Assembly: GCA_027058735.1 (NCBI GenBank)
Contig: JALURZ010000235.1
Location: forward strand, 1 to 8,315
Length of the DNA stretch: 8,315 nucleotides
Direction: 5' to 3'
Source: Hyphomicrobiales bacterium
GTDB taxonomy: Bacteria > Pseudomonadota > Alphaproteobacteria > Rhizobiales > JALURZ01
Of this stretch, positions 1 through 7,044 are shown piece after piece. Position 1 is the first letter of the stretch, and every line of letters begins with the position of its first letter. The notes beneath the pieces are model-generated. The model ran no database searches and was not told the origin of the DNA. It was given only the letters and a program-made list of their open reading frames with translations. Position numbers and translations under genes: made by a program.

Positions 1-1172
1 GCGATGTCGCGGCCAACGGCTGCCTCATCGCTGCCGCGCCGGGCAGGATGTGTTGCGGGTCTCGTTCGAGGCCCGGCGTCGCTGGTGACGGCCTCGGCCT
101 TGAAGTCGTTGACGTCGGCCAGCGCGAACATGAAATCCTCGAACTCCGAATGATTGATATTGACCCCGCGCACCTTGAAAAACCCGGATGTGCGGTGGGC
201 ATGTTTGAGCAGGGGGAAAACCGAATAGGGCCCCTCCCCGGTGCCCCCCGGCCGGACGCTGACCAGATCGCCCGACGACCAGCGGATGAACGGCGTTGCA
301 TTATTGGTCCACAACGGCGTCACCACCAGCGTGCCCACCTCGCCGGCGGGCACGGGATCGAAGGTGTCGGGATCGAGCACCTCGATGATCCACAAGTCCG
401 TCCACATGCGAAATCCGTCATGGGATGCATCCTCGCCGCCCATCATGCCGGCCTCGGTCATGCCGAACCCGTCGAACACGGTCGCCCCCCACATGCGCTC
501 GATCTTGTCGCGCTTGGCCTTCGACAGCGGTTCGGCGGTGGTGAAAACATAGTCGACCGAACCGGCCGCGAGATCGAACCCGCCGGCCTCCGCCAGATTG
601 GCCAGATGCAGGGCATAAGAGCCCATGCCAAGCCAGATCGTGGGTTGCAGGGTTTCGATCAGGTGCACCTGGGTCGCGGACGGGGTCGAGGCGCCCGAGC
701 CCGCCCAGTTGACGCCGATGCCGCGCGCCTGGGCGACCCGGGCAAACACATGGCCGACCGGATGAATGCCAAGCGGGAAAGAGACATGGGCGCGGTGATG
801 ATCGCCGCTGACCCCGGCGCAGCCGAAAATCCGGTCAAACGACAGCAGGCCGTATTTCATGTCTTCGATGGTGCGCGGATAAAACAGCGGCACGCCGGTG
901 GAGCCGCCCGAACGCCAGAACTCCATGATGTCCGCGGACCTGCCGGTGAAAAAATCGCTCTGGAATTTCGCCGGCGGCAGGTCGCGCAGGGCGTCTTTTT
1001 CGAGGATCGGAATCTTCGCCCATTCTTCCGGGTCATCGAGCTTGTCGGGGTCGATGCCTGCGAGGCGGTCCTTGTGGAACGGGGCGCTGCGCGCGCGTTC
1101 AAACGCGATTTTGCGCCGGGCGCTGTGAATGGCGTCGATTTCGCCCGCGGACGCGGGAACGGGCAGCGGCAT
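1..1172 (-). CDS. Phenylacetate-CoA ligase-like adenylating enzyme (3' partial)
   Basis: A member of the ANL superfamily closest to the phenylacetate-CoA ligase (PaaK-like) family. Such enzymes use ATP to adenylate a carboxylic acid and then form its CoA thioester in the cytoplasm. 390 codons are visible before the window ends. Seen in the sequence: the P-loop SGGSTGVPL (residues 88-96), TTAEPLS (211-217), FGMTE (236-240), the ribose-binding Asp in SSGDL (D302), and the hinge-region KVRGVNI (333-339) leading into the C-terminal domain. The ATG is preceded by an in-frame TAA that is the stop of the upstream gene, so no longer start is possible; AGGAG lies 12 bases upstream inside that gene. 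Only 9 bases separate the two genes, implying one transcript. Oddity: residues 368-376 read PRTRPATHP where the family has a hydrophobic strand, while the sequence on both sides is normal; a micro-inversion explains this (separate entry). The substrate is unknown; an aromatic or other organic acid is plausible, and paaK itself is not claimed. Confidence 0.88.
   Translation of the reverse strand, partial: MPLPVPASAGEIDAIHSARRKIAFERARSAPFHKDRLAGIDPDKLDDPEEWAKIPILEKDALRDLPPAKFQSDFFTGRSADIMEFWRSGGSTGVPLFYPRTIEDMKYGLLSFDRIFGCAGVSGDHHRAHVSFPLGIHPVGHVFARVAQARGIGVNWAGSGASTPSATQVHLIETLQPTIWLGMGSYALHLANLAEAGGFDLAAGSVDYVFTTAEPLSKAKRDKIERMWGATVFDGFGMTEAGMMGGEDASHDGFRMWTDLWIIEVLDPDTFDPVPAGEVGTLVVTPLWTNNATPFIRWSSGDLVSVRPGGTGEGPYSVFPLLKHAHRTSGFFKVRGVNINHSEFEDFMFALADVNDFKAEAVTSDAGPRTRPATHPARRGSDEAAVGRDI
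37..78. repeat. 8-bp inverted repeats flanking a probably inverted 26-bp segment
   Basis: On the plus strand CGCCGGGC (37-44) and GCCCGGCG (71-78) are perfect inverted copies enclosing 26 bases (45-70). The element lies inside the C-terminal domain of the CoA ligase gene. In the present orientation the coding strand gives PRTRPATHP for residues 368-376. With bases 45-70 reversed and complemented, the same frame gives QDVLRVSFE, joining AEAVTSDAG on one side and ARRGSDEAAVGRDI on the other. The repeats and the translation of both orientations are seen directly; that the inverted state is the derived one is inferred from how these domains normally look. Confidence 0.8.
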
Positions 1173-1181
1173 GATCGCGGA

Positions 1182-2183
1182 TTACTCCTGTTCGTCGAGA
1201 TACCTGAGGGCGCCGATCCAGCGCCGCGCGGCGGTATAATCATCCGGCAGCCGGGCGTCCTTTTCGCTGGCCGCGTAGTCATCGAGACGCCGGCGGCGGG
1301 CCGGATCATCGTGCGCGTCATGGGCTGCATCTCCAAGCAGGCGCTCATAGTCCTCACCCACCGGACACACATCCTGGCAGCGCCGGCAGCCGGTCACCAC
1401 GCCCGATCCGCGCAGGATCGACTGCCACAGGTTGAAACTGGTTTCGGAGCGCAGCATCGCCTTTTGCCGCGCCGGGTCGCCGGCCTCGATGATGGTGGTC
1501 AGAAAGTCGGTCAACTGGGCGAACCCGTGGGGCGAGCGGTAGCGGTCGCACCCCTCCCAGTCGCGCTGCCAGTGGCCGATCACATCACCCGGACAGGCGT
1601 TCAGGCAGCGCCCGCAGGCAGGCCCCCTGCACAGCGCGTCTTTCATGGGCCCATCCGCTTCGACGGGAACCGAGCTCAATATGGCGCTCAGCACCACCCG
1701 GGGCCCGAATTCGGGCGTCAGCAATTGCAGATTGAGGCCGAGCGTCCCCAACCCCGCCTCGACCGCCGCATGGGGCAGCGACAGCAGAGCGCCTTGATGC
1801 TTCTGCGGATCGCCATCATAGCCCCACGGATCGACATGGGTGGGCGGCACGATCAATGCGGGATGGCCGTTGTCCTCAAGCCACAAAACCGCTTCGAGCG
1901 CGACGTCTTCGAGCGCGCTGATGGCCAGTTCGTCATTGTAGTATTTGTGCCGCTCGTCCCAGCGCGCGATCCGGGTGGTGCCGGCATTGAGCCGCTTGGC
2001 GATGACAATGACCCGCCCGGCGTCATGGTCGCTGATATCGCCGGGACGGCGCGGACGGGCCGGGTCCGGGGGATGGGCGTCCATCGCCGCGCCGTCCGCG
2101 ATGCCCACAAGGTCGGCGCCGAGTGCCCGGATCTTGTCCTTGATATCTCGTGCGCTCAGGCTGGTTTCATAGGCGTCCGTCAC
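1182..2183 (-). CDS. QueG/reductive dehalogenase-like double [4Fe-4S] protein, second of a tandem pair
   Basis: A 333-residue protein related to epoxyqueuosine reductase (QueG) and reductive dehalogenases, families that combine a cobalamin-binding domain with two [4Fe-4S] clusters. The N-terminal part contains GADLVGIAD (22-30) and AHPPDP (36-41). EAGLGTLGL (142-150) and LLTPEFGPRVVL (154-165) match the core seen in both families. The cluster region has C185, C190, C193 and C197 (CX4CX2CX3CP), C212, and C266, C269, C273 (CX2CX3CP), the eight ligands expected for two clusters. No signal peptide or Tat motif is seen, so it is probably cytoplasmic. The start is GTG, overlapping the upstream stop as GTGA, with GGAGA seven bases before it; translation is probably coupled to its paralogue. 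It shares motif order and spacing with the upstream neighbour, so the two arose by duplication. By ungapped alignment it lacks the Asp that QueG uses for catalysis, so tRNA modification is unlikely. Its real reaction is unknown. Confidence 0.8.
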   Translation of the reverse strand: MTDAYETSLSARDIKDKIRALGADLVGIADGAAMDAHPPDPARPRRPGDISDHDAGRVIVIAKRLNAGTTRIARWDERHKYYNDELAISALEDVALEAVLWLEDNGHPALIVPPTHVDPWGYDGDPQKHQGALLSLPHAAVEAGLGTLGLNLQLLTPEFGPRVVLSAILSSVPVEADGPMKDALCRGPACGRCLNACPGDVIGHWQRDWEGCDRYRSPHGFAQLTDFLTTIIEAGDPARQKAMLRSETSFNLWQSILRGSGVVTGCRRCQDVCPVGEDYERLLGDAAHDAHDDPARRRRLDDYAASEKDARLPDDYTAARRWIGALRYLDEQE

Positions 2184-3205
2184 CGCGATGTCTCCGCGTC
2201 CGCCGCCGCCTTGCGTTCGGCCTGGCGTTCACGAAACGCCTTGAGCTGGCGCGCGACAATGCCTTTGTAACCGTCCGGACCGACCCAGCGGCGGTTCCAT
2301 TCATCGAGCCCGCTCACCGGCTCGCCGTTCTTGCGCGCCGCCTTGTAGGCCTTCGCCCTGGCGACCTTGTCCGGAGTTTTCTCCGGGATCACTTTTTGAT
2401 CGTCGGCGAGCCAGGCATGATAGTCGTTGCCCACCGGGCACACCGCAAGGCAGCGCGGGCAATCGCCGAACGAACCGACGACCCGCAGCAATCCCTGCCA
2501 GAAGCCGAACACGTCGCGCGAGCGGATCATCTCGGTCTTTTTGGCCCGGCCGGCCTCGACAAAGCGTTCAAACAGGGCGGTGGCGGTCATATAGCCGAAT
2601 TCCTGGGCTTCGCTGGCACAGGCCCGCTTGTCGATGCCGAAATGCAACACCGCATCGCTTGGACACGAATACAGGCAGCGCGAACAGCTCTCCCCGATAC
2701 ACACCTGTTCGGTGATGATGGCGTCCGGCTCGAGTTCGGCCTCGCTCAAAATGCCGGTGAGATAGACGCGCGGGCCGTATTCGGGCGTCAGGATGTTGAC
2801 CTCCAGCCCGAAGGTGCCGAGCCCCGCCTCGATGCCCAGATGCCGGGTAGACAGCCGCCCGTAGCTGGCCTTCTTGAGCGCCCAGTCGGTCTCCTGCGCC
2901 GCCGTCACGAAAGAGGGATATCCCCGCTCCTCCAGCCTGCCGGCAATCGTGTAGGCGATCTTGTCCAAGCGCCGCAGCACCAGCATATCCATATACTGGA
3001 CCGGCAGATTGTGCTTGGCCCGGAACACCGCCGCCGGGATGCGGTGGACAATGACAATGACGCTTCTGCAGAAGGGAGAAATCCGGTCCGGCGTCTGCGG
3101 CCATACGGGATCCGGCGGATGGGCGTTGAGCACATCGGCGCTGGCGATCCCGACCAGATGCGCGCCGGCCTCAAGTGCCCACTGCTTAACCTGTTCTGCC
3201 TTCAT
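2180..3205 (-). CDS. QueG/reductive dehalogenase-like double [4Fe-4S] protein, first of a tandem pair
   Basis: A 341-residue paralogue of the next gene. It opens with GAHLVGIASAD (14-24) and AHPPDP (28-33). EAGLGTFGL (126-134) and ILTPEYGPRVYL (138-149) follow. Eight cysteines are placed as in QueG-type proteins: C169, C174, C177 and C181 (CX4CX2CX3CP), C196, and C249, C252, C256 (CX2CX3CP). The first motif has four residues between its first two cysteines where QueG and typical reductive dehalogenases have two; the paralogue shares this. The C-terminus (about 280-341) is rich in Lys and Arg, with no HEAT-like extension as in many QueG proteins. The QueG catalytic Asp position aligns near S114. 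No signal peptide or Tat motif is visible. The ATG lies 21 bases after the livF stop, with only a weak GAAAGA ribosome-binding site five bases upstream. It probably binds a corrinoid and two clusters and acts in a reduction; substrate and electron donor are unknown. The gene may form a heterodimer with its neighbour (inference). Confidence 0.8.
   Translation of the reverse strand: MKAEQVKQWALEAGAHLVGIASADVLNAHPPDPVWPQTPDRISPFCRSVIVIVHRIPAAVFRAKHNLPVQYMDMLVLRRLDKIAYTIAGRLEERGYPSFVTAAQETDWALKKASYGRLSTRHLGIEAGLGTFGLEVNILTPEYGPRVYLTGILSEAELEPDAIITEQVCIGESCSRCLYSCPSDAVLHFGIDKRACASEAQEFGYMTATALFERFVEAGRAKKTEMIRSRDVFGFWQGLLRVVGSFGDCPRCLAVCPVGNDYHAWLADDQKVIPEKTPDKVARAKAYKAARKNGEPVSGLDEWNRRWVGPDGYKGIVARQLKAFRERQAERKAAADAETSR
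2181..2195 (-). promoter_or_regulatory. Ribosome-binding site and GTG start in a GTGA stop-start overlap
   Basis: GGAGA (2191-2195, read on the minus strand) precedes the GTG at 2183-2181 by seven bases. The GTG shares bases with the TGA stop of the upstream paralogue (2182-2180). This supports the GTG as the true start and suggests the two Fe-S proteins are translated as a coupled pair. Confidence 0.7.
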
Positions 3206-3226
3206 GCCAATCTTTCACAGGGCGGC

Positions 3227-3928
3227 CTACACCCCCAGATATTTATGCTGGATCTTTTTGCTGCGGGCCAGTGTCGCCGATGTGCCCTCCCAGACAACCG
3301 CGCCCTTCTCCATGATATAGTGGCGATCGGCGATGCGGGTGAGATCGGTGATGTTCTTGTCGACGATCAGGATCGACACCCCCTCATCCTTGATACGCTT
3401 GAGCGAGGCCCAGATATCCCGGCGCACCATCGGGGCGAGACCTTCCGTCGCCTCATCGAGCACCAGCAGCCTGGGGTTGGTCATCAGCGCCCGGCTGATG
3501 GCCAGCATCTGCTGTTCGCCGCCCGACAGCAGGTTTCCCATCTGGCTGCGCCGCCCGGAAAGTGCCGGAAACATGTCGAACACCCGCTCCAGCGTCCACG
3601 GATCGTCATGGCCATGGCGGTTCGCCGCCGTTGCGATGAGGTTCTCCTTGACGGTGAGGTTGGGGAACACCTGGCGCCCCTCCGGCACCAGCCCGATGCC
3701 GTGGCGCGCGATTTTGTGCGAGGGCAGACCGGCCAGAGCGTGCCCGGCGAAATCCACCCGGCCGGCGCGCACCGGCACGATCCCCATGATGGAATGCAGG
3801 GTGGTGGTCTTGCCCATGCCGTTGCGTCCGAGCAGCGTCACCACCTCGCCCGCGCCAACCTCGAGGGACATGCCGAACAGCACCTGGCTGGCGCCGTAAT
3901 AGGTTTCGATGGCGCTGACCTTAAGCAT
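3227..3928 (-). CDS. livF: HAAT-family ABC transporter ATP-binding protein LivF
   Basis: One of the two cytoplasmic ATPases that drive the Liv-type importer; it pairs with LivG and couples ATP hydrolysis to the LivH/LivM channel. The 233-residue length is normal for LivF. Visible motifs are Walker A GRNGMGKTT (34-42), the LivF-typical PEGRQVFPNLTV (82-93), signature LSGGEQQ (134-140), Walker B LLVLDEA (154-160) and EGLAP (162-166). The switch region reads VDKN (189-192) where most LivF proteins have VEQN; like them it lacks the switch His. The ATG at 3928 was chosen over an in-frame ATG 57 bases upstream because LivF proteins begin at this MLKV-type sequence and GAGG lies six bases ahead. It overlaps the livG stop by eight bases (ATGCTTAA), a sign of translational coupling. 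Family assignment is secure. The liv symbol is used by family; leucine-type amino acids are not proven substrates. Confidence 0.93.
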   Translation of the reverse strand: MLKVSAIETYYGASQVLFGMSLEVGAGEVVTLLGRNGMGKTTTLHSIMGIVPVRAGRVDFAGHALAGLPSHKIARHGIGLVPEGRQVFPNLTVKENLIATAANRHGHDDPWTLERVFDMFPALSGRRSQMGNLLSGGEQQMLAISRALMTNPRLLVLDEATEGLAPMVRRDIWASLKRIKDEGVSILIVDKNITDLTRIADRHYIMEKGAVVWEGTSATLARSKKIQHKYLGV

Positions 3929-4679
3929 CGCCCGCCTCATCGCCGAGATAGGCCTTGCGCACCGCATCGTTGTTGCGGATGTCATCGGGCGCGCCGGTGG
4001 CGATCACCTGGCCATAGACCAGCACCGATATGCGGTCGGCCAGCGCGAACACCGCATCCATGTCATGTTCGACCAGCAGCATGGTCTTGTCGCGCTTCAG
4101 GGTGTTGAGGGTTTCGATCATGCGCGCCGATTCGCTCTGGCCCATGCCGGCCATGGGCTCATCGAGCAGCAGAAAGCTGGGTTCGGTCGCCAGCGCCATG
4201 GCGATTTCGAGCTGGCGCTGCTCGCCATGGGCCAGATTGGCGGCCCTGATGTCGGCCCGGTCCGCCAGGCCGACACGTTCGAGCGAGGCCATCGCCGGGT
4301 CGGACAGGGTTCGATCCCCGCGCACCGCGCGCCAGAAGCGGAATGCGTGGCCCTGATGCGCCAGCACCGCCAGCGACACGTTCTCCAGGCAACTGAAATC
4401 AAGAAAGACACTGGTGATCTGAAACGAGCGCGCCAGCCCGAGATGGGAGCGGCGATAGGCGGGCAAGCGGGTGATGTCCCTGCCGGCAAAAACGATCTGG
4501 CCATCATCGGGCATCAGCGCGCCGGACAATTGCGCGATCATTGTGGTTTTGCCCGCGCCGTTGGGGCCGATAACCGCGTGGATCTCGTTGGGCGTGACGT
4601 CCAGGGTGAGATTGTCGGTCGCATGAACCCCGCCGAAACTCTTCTGGAGGTCCTTGATTTGCAGAACCGGCTGCTTCAT
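3921..4679 (-). CDS. livG: HAAT-family ABC transporter ATP-binding protein LivG
   Basis: The second ATPase of the importer, 252 residues, a usual LivG length. Motifs in order: Walker A GPNGAGKTT (38-46), the Q-loop in ARSFQIT (Q87), signature LAHGEQRQLE (149-158), Walker B LLLDEP (170-175) and the H-loop VEHDMD (203-208, H205). The MAGM stretch (176-179) corresponds to the LivG-type D-loop region, and the end IATGAPDDIRNNDAVRKAYLG is the standard LivG C-terminus. The signature has His where many LivG proteins have Tyr or Gly, probably a tolerated variant. The start at 4679 overlaps the livM stop as ATGA, and GGGAGG sits five bases upstream, so the longer open frame upstream is not used. The complete catalytic set suggests LivG carries the H-loop function for the pair. 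Confidence 0.94.
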   Translation of the reverse strand: MKQPVLQIKDLQKSFGGVHATDNLTLDVTPNEIHAVIGPNGAGKTTMIAQLSGALMPDDGQIVFAGRDITRLPAYRRSHLGLARSFQITSVFLDFSCLENVSLAVLAHQGHAFRFWRAVRGDRTLSDPAMASLERVGLADRADIRAANLAHGEQRQLEIAMALATEPSFLLLDEPMAGMGQSESARMIETLNTLKRDKTMLLVEHDMDAVFALADRISVLVYGQVIATGAPDDIRNNDAVRKAYLGDEAGDA

Positions 4680-6121
4680 TTGAGCCTCCCGCGCACGACC
4701 ACCCGGGTCGCGGCCAGCCGGTCGTGGAGCGCGCGGTGCTCGCGGTCGGCGACCATCCACACATAGCCGATCAGCGCCGTTGCGATGGTCAGAACCTGGC
4801 CGAACACCCGTTGCACCGCCTGCGCCGGCGCAAGCGTGCGCCCATCGCCGCCAACCACCGCCAGCCCCATTGCGATCTTGCCCGCCGATCCGCGCCATTT
4901 CGATGCCGGCAATACAAGGTGATTGACGAGAATGCCCGCCAGAAACACATAGACACACGCGATCATGACCAGATCCTGATGATAGGGCTGACGGGGCAGC
5001 GTCATCAGCCAGCCCCCCAGGACGGCAATCAGCAGCCAGGCGCTGAGCGCAAACAACGCCACGTCGATCAGCATCGCGGCCAGCCGTCTGGCCAGCGGCG
5101 CGATCGCATCCGCGAGCGCCGCGTCCGACGCCTTGACCGCGCGCGGCACCAGCCAGCCGTCTATGCCTTCACGGGCAAAAAGCACGACCAGCACCAGAAA
5201 CGGTCCGAAGAAGATTTTCCAGTAGATGCCGACGATGGGAATGCTGCCGACGGTCTCTTCCATCATGAAAAACACGATCGCGCCCAGCACCGGGCCGAAC
5301 AGCGACCCCATGCCTCCCAGAACAACCATGAAGATAAGCTCGCCCGAAGTCGTCCATGCGGCATCCTCGGGATTGACGAAATTGGCGTAATTGGCAAACA
5401 GGAAACCGGCCACGCCGCACATGATCCCGCCGATCACATAGCAGGTGAGGCGGTAGCGATAGACCGGATGGCCGAGCGTCAGCATCCGCGCTTCGTTGGA
5501 TCGAGCGCCCCTGATGACCCAGCCAAAGCGGGAATTCACAATCCGGTGGGTCAGATAGAGGGTCGCCAGCAGGACGACGAAGACGGTGTAATAGAGCGTC
5601 GGTTCGCGCTCCAGGTCGATCAGGCCGGCAAACTCGCTGCGGCTGTTCACCGTCAGCCCGTCATCGCCGCCAAACTCCTCAAGACTGACAAAGGCGAAGA
5701 ACACCATTTGCGCGAAAGCCAGCGTGATCATGATGAAATAGACGCCGCGCGTTCGCAGCGCGATGGCGCCGGTCACCAGCGCAAACAGCGCGGAAAACCC
5801 GATGGCCATGGCGAGATGGGCAAAGCCGTTGTTCAGGCCGTAAACGCTGGCGATGCCGACCGAATATCCGCCGATCGCCATGAACGCGGCATGGCCGAAA
5901 CTGATCATGCCGCCATAGCCGAGAATGAGATTGAGACTGACCGCGGCAATCGCGAAAATCAGGATCTGGGTGGCGAAGGACGTCCAGTTTCCCGCCCCCG
6001 CCAGTTGCGCGGCGAGCGGCACGAGCGCGAGCACCACAAGCAGGGCGCCGTAAAATCCGTTGCGCAACGTAATGCGCGCAAGTGCGTTGGCCGGCGGGTC
6101 TTGCGTCACGGTGCTCATCAT
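4676..6121 (-). CDS. livM: LivM-type ABC permease fused to a C-terminal RDD membrane domain
   Basis: An inner-membrane permease subunit of the HAAT importer, 481 residues, about 150 longer than ordinary LivM. Residues 1-325 are a normal LivM: LILGYGGMISFGHAAFMAIGG (65-85 region), RTRGVYFIMITLAFAQM (123-139), GGDDGL (151-156), the cytoplasmic coupling region SRFGWVIRGARSNEARM (197-213), GGMGSLFGPVLGA (269-281), and the usual end near REGIDGWL (317-324). Residues about 341-476 match an RDD domain: ARRLAAMLID (344-353), WRGSAGKIAMGLAVV (409-423) and ALHDRLAATRVV (464-475), with three likely membrane segments near 348-372, 383-404 and 443-457. The fusion is in one unbroken frame. The start at 6121 gives an ATGA overlap with the livH stop; an ATG directly after it (6118) is equally possible. 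The role of the RDD part is unknown; it could affect assembly, stability or a second transport function. Confidence 0.92.
   Translation of the reverse strand: MMSTVTQDPPANALARITLRNGFYGALLVVLALVPLAAQLAGAGNWTSFATQILIFAIAAVSLNLILGYGGMISFGHAAFMAIGGYSVGIASVYGLNNGFAHLAMAIGFSALFALVTGAIALRTRGVYFIMITLAFAQMVFFAFVSLEEFGGDDGLTVNSRSEFAGLIDLEREPTLYYTVFVVLLATLYLTHRIVNSRFGWVIRGARSNEARMLTLGHPVYRYRLTCYVIGGIMCGVAGFLFANYANFVNPEDAAWTTSGELIFMVVLGGMGSLFGPVLGAIVFFMMEETVGSIPIVGIYWKIFFGPFLVLVVLFAREGIDGWLVPRAVKASDAALADAIAPLARRLAAMLIDVALFALSAWLLIAVLGGWLMTLPRQPYHQDLVMIACVYVFLAGILVNHLVLPASKWRGSAGKIAMGLAVVGGDGRTLAPAQAVQRVFGQVLTIATALIGYVWMVADREHRALHDRLAATRVVVRGRLK
4677..4690 (-). promoter_or_regulatory. Strong Shine-Dalgarno for livG inside the end of livM
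   Basis: GGGAGG (4685-4690, minus strand) is followed by five bases and then ATG at 4679, which forms an ATGA overlap with the livM stop. This fixes the livG start and is the best ribosome-binding site in the operon. Confidence 0.75.
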
Positions 6122-7044
6122 CTCGTCTTCGGTGGAAACAGGCCCTGGGGCTTGAGAGCCAGCACGGCGGCCATGAAGATATAGATCAGCATCGCCGAGA
6201 GCGCCGGCGCCGCGGTTTCCGCGTTCTGCTGGGTGAAAAACAGCTTCAGGAACTGGTCAAGATAGGACCGGCCGAGGGTATCGACCAGCCCCACGATGAT
6301 GGCCGCCACGAAGGCGCCGCGGATCGACCCGATGCCGCCGATCACGATCACCACGAAGGTCTGGATGATGATATCGTTGCCCATGCCGATGCTGGCTTCC
6401 GACGTGGTGCCGGTCATCAGCAGGCCGGCAAGACCGGCCATCGCCGCGCCGAGCCCGAAAACCATCGTGAACAGCAGCTTGATATCGACCCCGAGCGAGC
6501 CGGCCATCGTGCGGTTCGACGCGCCGGCGCGGATCAGCATGCCAAGCTTGGTGCGGCTCACCAGAAAATAGAGCCCCGCCGCGACCGCGAGGCCGGCGGC
6601 GATAATGGTCACGCGGATCGCCGGCACCACGATGTCGCCGGGCAGCGTGATCGAACCGTCGAGGATTTCAGGCAGTTGCAGCGACAGGCCTTCAGGGCCC
6701 CAGACGAGATGGGCGAAAGTATCGAAAAACAGGATCAGACCGAACGTCGCCAGCACCTGGTCGAGATGATTGCGCGCATACAGCGTTCGCAGCGCGATAA
6801 TTTCAACGAGCGCGCCGATCAGGAATGTCAGCGGCACGCCGATCAGCAGTCCGGCGGCGAATGATCCGGTCGCCTGAATGATGCTGACGCAGATGAACGC
6901 GCCGATCATATAGAGCGAACCATGGGCCAGATTGACAAGGTCCATGATGCCGAACACCAGCGTCAGCCCGGCCGCCAGCAAAAACAGCAGAATGCCGAAT
7001 TGCAAACCGTTCAGAAATTGAGTGACAAACAGTACCCACTGCAT
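6118..7044 (-). CDS. livH: HAAT-family ABC transporter permease LivH
   Basis: The other membrane subunit of the importer, which forms the translocation pathway with LivM. It has 308 residues, a normal LivH length. GLTLVFGIMDLVNLAHGSLYMIGAF (26-50 region) is the family's N-terminal hallmark. VLATFGLILFF (97-107) and the coupling segment RAGASNRTMAGSLGVD (172-187) follow, then VIGGIGSIRGAFVAAIIVG (234-252 region) and the terminal LKPQGLFPP (297-305). Several hydrophobic membrane segments span the protein. The start at 7044 was preferred to an in-frame ATG 90 bases upstream because the extra 30 residues are Pro/Arg/Gly-rich, overlap the intergenic gap and do not resemble LivH, and because GAAGG lies nine bases ahead of this ATG. 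The stop overlaps the livM start. It is separated from the binding-protein gene by 126 bases. Confidence 0.94.
   Translation of the reverse strand: MQWVLFVTQFLNGLQFGILLFLLAAGLTLVFGIMDLVNLAHGSLYMIGAFICVSIIQATGSFAAGLLIGVPLTFLIGALVEIIALRTLYARNHLDQVLATFGLILFFDTFAHLVWGPEGLSLQLPEILDGSITLPGDIVVPAIRVTIIAAGLAVAAGLYFLVSRTKLGMLIRAGASNRTMAGSLGVDIKLLFTMVFGLGAAMAGLAGLLMTGTTSEASIGMGNDIIIQTFVVIVIGGIGSIRGAFVAAIIVGLVDTLGRSYLDQFLKLFFTQQNAETAAPALSAMLIYIFMAAVLALKPQGLFPPKTR

Noticed and set aside
36..74. Two compensating frameshifts in the CoA ligase gene as the cause of the odd stretch
   Set aside because: Neither alternative frame on the coding strand gives a family-like sequence across the stretch, whereas reversing bases 45-70 restores a plausible strand exactly, with repeats at both edges.
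48..2270. A 740-codon open frame on the plus strand
   Set aside because: It lies antisense to the CoA ligase and Fe-S genes, its translation shows no recognisable domain, and it fits the long antisense frames common in GC-rich DNA. Its first codons overlap the inverted segment at 45-70.
1182..3205. Calling the Fe-S genes queG (tRNA epoxyqueuosine reductase)
   Set aside because: The cysteine layout matches the superfamily, but the catalytic Asp appears missing, the first motif spacing differs, there are two copies, and the context is a transporter operon.
2150..4108. A 652-codon open frame on the plus strand
   Set aside because: Antisense to the first Fe-S gene and livF; His/Arg/Ala-rich low-information translation with no family motif.
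4680..4958. An N-terminal extension of LivG to an upstream ATG
   Set aside because: The extra residues are antisense-like Gly/Arg/Ala sequence within the coding part of livM; LivG homologues start at the MKQPVLQIKDL-type position, which has a strong ribosome-binding site.
4724..6184. A 486-codon open frame on the plus strand
   Set aside because: Antisense to livM; its translation is a hydrophilic, charged and His-rich mirror of a membrane protein, a typical shadow.
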